A stretch of DNA of 7,334 bases from Bacteroidota bacterium (GTDB lineage: Bacteria; Bacteroidota; Bacteroidia; B-17B0; Aurantibacillaceae): assembly GCA_025360565.1 (NCBI GenBank), contig JANYBY010000389.1, positions 1-7,334 on the forward strand. Reading direction: 5' to 3'. A model generated the notes under the pieces. It had not been told where the DNA came from and made no database searches. It worked only from the letters and a program-made list of their open reading frames with translations. Shown piece after piece: positions 5,147 through 7,334 of this stretch; the stretch's first letter is position 1, and the number at the start of each line of letters is the position of its first letter. Both the position numbers and the translations under genes were made by a program.

Positions 5147-7315
5147 ATGCGGAAATTCATAGTCTTATTGATCATTGCGCCAACATTTTTTTTCGGGCAG
5201 CAAAAAATTACACTTGAAGATCTTTGGGTAAAATATTCCTTTTACGCCAAATCGGCCGATGGATTTAATGTGATGAATGATGGATTAAATTATGTGGACA
5301 TTGAAGAAGTTGGCGCAAAAAAAATGCTTTGTAAATACGAGATCAAAACCGGAAAAAAAATTGCCGATCTTGTAAATTCCGACGATGTAAAATTTAATGG
5401 GAACCCAATTGACATCAGCACATATCGTTTTAGTCCGAACGAAGATAAACTCATCCTTTCAGAAGGCACAGAACATATTTACCGCCGCTCGCCCAAAGCA
5501 AATTATTTTATTTACGATATTGCCACAAAAAAAACAATTGCACTATGCGAAGCCGGAAAACAAATGTTTCCGCTTTTTTCGCCCGATGGCACCAAGATCG
5601 CTTTTGTGCGCGAAAATAATATTTACATAAAAAATCTGCTCACAAATTTAGAAGCCACTATTACGTTTGACGGAGAATTAAATAAAATAAAGAACGGCTG
5701 GGCCGATTGGGTTTATGAAGAAGAATTTAGCAAAGCTGATTATTTTGACTGGAGCAGCAACAGCCAATATCTGGCCTTTTCAAGATTTGACGAGACCAAA
5801 GTGCACGATTATACCATGGAAACGTATAACGGTGAATTATATCCGGGCAAAACCACTTTTAAATATCCAAAAGCCGGCGAAGATAATTCGGATGTTACTG
5901 TTCATATTTACGACGACGTTTCAAAAAAAACAATTAAGGCAGATATTGGAAATTACATTGATAATTATATTCCGCGAATTCAATTCACCAATAACCCGCT
6001 TGTATTAAGCATTCAGCGTTTAAACAGATTGCAAAATAAACTGGAGTTATTATTTACCGATGTGTTAAGCGGAAAAAGTATTGTTGCGTATACCGACGAA
6101 AGTAAAACGTATGTGGATGTTACCGACGACCTCATCTTTGTGGGTAACAAAGGTTTTATCATTTCGAGCGAAAAGGATAATTTTAATCACTTGTATTATT
6201 ATGATATTACCGGCAAACTGATCAACCAGATCACCAAAGGTAATTGGGATATTACAGAATTTAAAGGTTTTGATGAGAGCAAAAACACTCTGTATTTTCG
6301 TTCAACCGAAAGCGGAGTTATTAATCGTGATGTGTATAGCATTAAGTTAAACGGCACTGATAAAAAACGTTTATCAAACAAAGAAGGCTTTACCGATTTT
6401 GATTTTACCAACGGTTACAAATATTATATTTCCAATTACAGTGATGCCAATACGCCAAATGTTTATGAATTACACAGCGCCGATGGAAAATTAATAAAAA
6501 CACTCGAAGATAATTCGGCACTTAAAGAAAAATTAAAAGGTTATAATTTATCTAAGAGAGAATTTTTTAAATTTAAAACGTCCGAAGGCGTTGAATTGAA
6601 CGGATTTATGATGAAGCCGCAAAATTTTGATTCCACAAAAAAATATCCTGTATATATGTATGCTTACGGCGGTCCGGGTGCTAACGAAGTAAATAATACC
6701 TGGGACGGATTTGAATTTATGTGGCACAGCCTTTTGAATCAGGAAGGTTATATGGTTGTTTGCGTTGATAACCGCGGAACTTTTGGGCGAGGCCGCGAAT
6801 TTAAGCACAGCACCTATTTACAATTAGGAAAACTGGAAACCATGGATCAAATTGAAACCGCGAAATACATTGGCAGCTTACCATACGTTGATAAAGCGCG
6901 CATTGGTTTTCAGGGATGGAGTTACGGTGGTTATATGGCTTCGCTCATGATCACAAAAGGAGCCGACGTTATTAAAGCCGCCGTTGCAGTAGCACCGGTA
7001 ACCAATTGGAAATATTACGACAATATTTACACCGAACGTTTTATGCGCAAACCAAAAGATAATAAAAGCGGTTACGAAGATAATTCACCCGTAAATTTTA
7101 CGCAAAAAATTAAAGGAAAATTTTTATTGATCCATGGAAGCTCCGATGATAATGTGCATGTGCAAAACAGTATGGAAATGGCAGCAGCCATGGTTAAAAA
7201 TAATATTCCTTTTGATCTGATGATCTACCCGAATAAAAATCACGGCATCAGCGGCGGGCTCACCCGTTTACATATTTACACAAAAATTTTAAAGTTTGTA
7301 AAAGAGAACTTGTAA
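5147..7315 (+). CDS. Periplasmic S9B dipeptidyl peptidase (DPP IV-like)
   Basis: This 722-residue serine exopeptidase probably releases X-Pro dipeptides from peptide N-termini in the periplasm; its length matches Porphyromonas DPP IV. The N-terminus is a signal peptide (RK at 2-3, hydrophobic 4-16, likely cleavage before QQ at 18-19). A beta-propeller spans about residues 85-440 and carries the S9B DWVYEEEF motif (E191-E193), which anchors the substrate amino terminus; R113 in YRRSPKANYFIYD aligns with human DPP4 R125. The alpha/beta-hydrolase domain runs from about 500 to the end, with oxyanion Y507 (YAYGGPG), nucleophile S592 (GWSYGGY), D667 (SSDDNVH) and H699 (NKNHGI). The D-to-H spacing of 32 equals that in human DPP4. 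A prolyl tripeptidyl peptidase, also S9B, cannot be excluded. No clear promoter is visible in the 155-base upstream gap. The stop codon overlaps the next ATG. Confidence 0.92.
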   Translation: MRKFIVLLIIAPTFFFGQQKITLEDLWVKYSFYAKSADGFNVMNDGLNYVDIEEVGAKKMLCKYEIKTGKKIADLVNSDDVKFNGNPIDISTYRFSPNEDKLILSEGTEHIYRRSPKANYFIYDIATKKTIALCEAGKQMFPLFSPDGTKIAFVRENNIYIKNLLTNLEATITFDGELNKIKNGWADWVYEEEFSKADYFDWSSNSQYLAFSRFDETKVHDYTMETYNGELYPGKTTFKYPKAGEDNSDVTVHIYDDVSKKTIKADIGNYIDNYIPRIQFTNNPLVLSIQRLNRLQNKLELLFTDVLSGKSIVAYTDESKTYVDVTDDLIFVGNKGFIISSEKDNFNHLYYYDITGKLINQITKGNWDITEFKGFDESKNTLYFRSTESGVINRDVYSIKLNGTDKKRLSNKEGFTDFDFTNGYKYYISNYSDANTPNVYELHSADGKLIKTLEDNSALKEKLKGYNLSKREFFKFKTSEGVELNGFMMKPQNFDSTKKYPVYMYAYGGPGANEVNNTWDGFEFMWHSLLNQEGYMVVCVDNRGTFGRGREFKHSTYLQLGKLETMDQIETAKYIGSLPYVDKARIGFQGWSYGGYMASLMITKGADVIKAAVAVAPVTNWKYYDNIYTERFMRKPKDNKSGYEDNSPVNFTQKIKGKFLLIHGSSDDNVHVQNSMEMAAAMVKNNIPFDLMIYPNKNHGISGGLTRLHIYTKILKFVKENL

Positions 7316-7334
7316 TGGCAAAAAAAAGATTGGT
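7315..7334 (+). CDS. Start of a downstream gene, truncated by window end
   Basis: An ATG at 7315-7317 shares its A with the TAA stop of the peptidase gene (TAATG), and the frame stays open for the remaining bases, giving MAKKRL and the first two bases of a seventh codon. The overlap implies co-transcription and probably translational coupling. Seven codons cannot identify the product. In many Bacteroidota a proton-coupled oligopeptide transporter follows S9B peptidases, which would fit, but this is inference only. Confidence 0.5.

Noticed and set aside
6199..6808. Minus-strand reading frames of 70-86 codons inside the peptidase gene
   Set aside because: They lie fully within a well-supported gene, show no recognisable domain and have no start context; they are shadows of the real coding frame.

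Overview
The window is AT-rich DNA that almost certainly comes from a Bacteroidota bacterium, probably of a Flavobacteriales/Sphingobacteriales-like lineage. Four things point there: a type IX secretion system plug protein (DUF5103 family), found only in that phylum; start codons without Shine-Dalgarno sequences; exact matches to the Bacteroidota -7 promoter box TAnnTTTG upstream of several genes; and signal peptides ending just before Q, as in other proteins of the phylum. This assignment rests on motifs, not on a database search. I see no mobile element, CRISPR array, tRNA or rRNA.

Minus strand, positions 36-3546, three genes read leftwards: a glutamate dehydrogenase (2272-3546), the glycerol-3-phosphate acyltransferase PlsY (1525-2148, TTG start) and the T9SS plug protein (36-1343). 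A good intrinsic terminator (2208-2251) lies between gdhA and plsY, and plsY has its own -7 box, so these look like separate units. A nested imperfect hairpin of unknown role (1426-1480) lies between plsY and the plug gene.

Positions 3547-3692 form a divergent promoter region. It holds a well-formed promoter for gdhA, a probable one for the rightward gene, and a 14-bp direct repeat (13/14 identical) spaced exactly 53 bp apart that touches both promoters.

Plus strand, positions 3693-7334: a small unrecognised four-helix membrane protein (3693-4163), a HAD nucleotidase of the YjjG type (4302-4991), a periplasmic S9B dipeptidyl peptidase (5147-7315), and the first codons of another gene whose ATG overlaps the peptidase stop codon. 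The 138-bp gap 4164-4301 is built almost entirely from repeats: a period-7 GAGTATT array, a short hairpin, and six copies of ATTCGTA running to within nine bases of the HAD start codon. The 155-bp gap 4992-5146 has no clear promoter but contains a 24-codon reading frame ending one base before the peptidase ATG.

The gene contents are mostly housekeeping (phospholipid synthesis, glutamate catabolism, nucleotide clean-up, peptide use, secretion). The peptidase and glutamate dehydrogenase could both serve growth on protein, but nothing in the layout proves a shared pathway. No new multi-gene system is evident. The unexplained signals are all non-coding: the 1426-1480 hairpin, the divergent-promoter repeat, and the heptamer repeat block.
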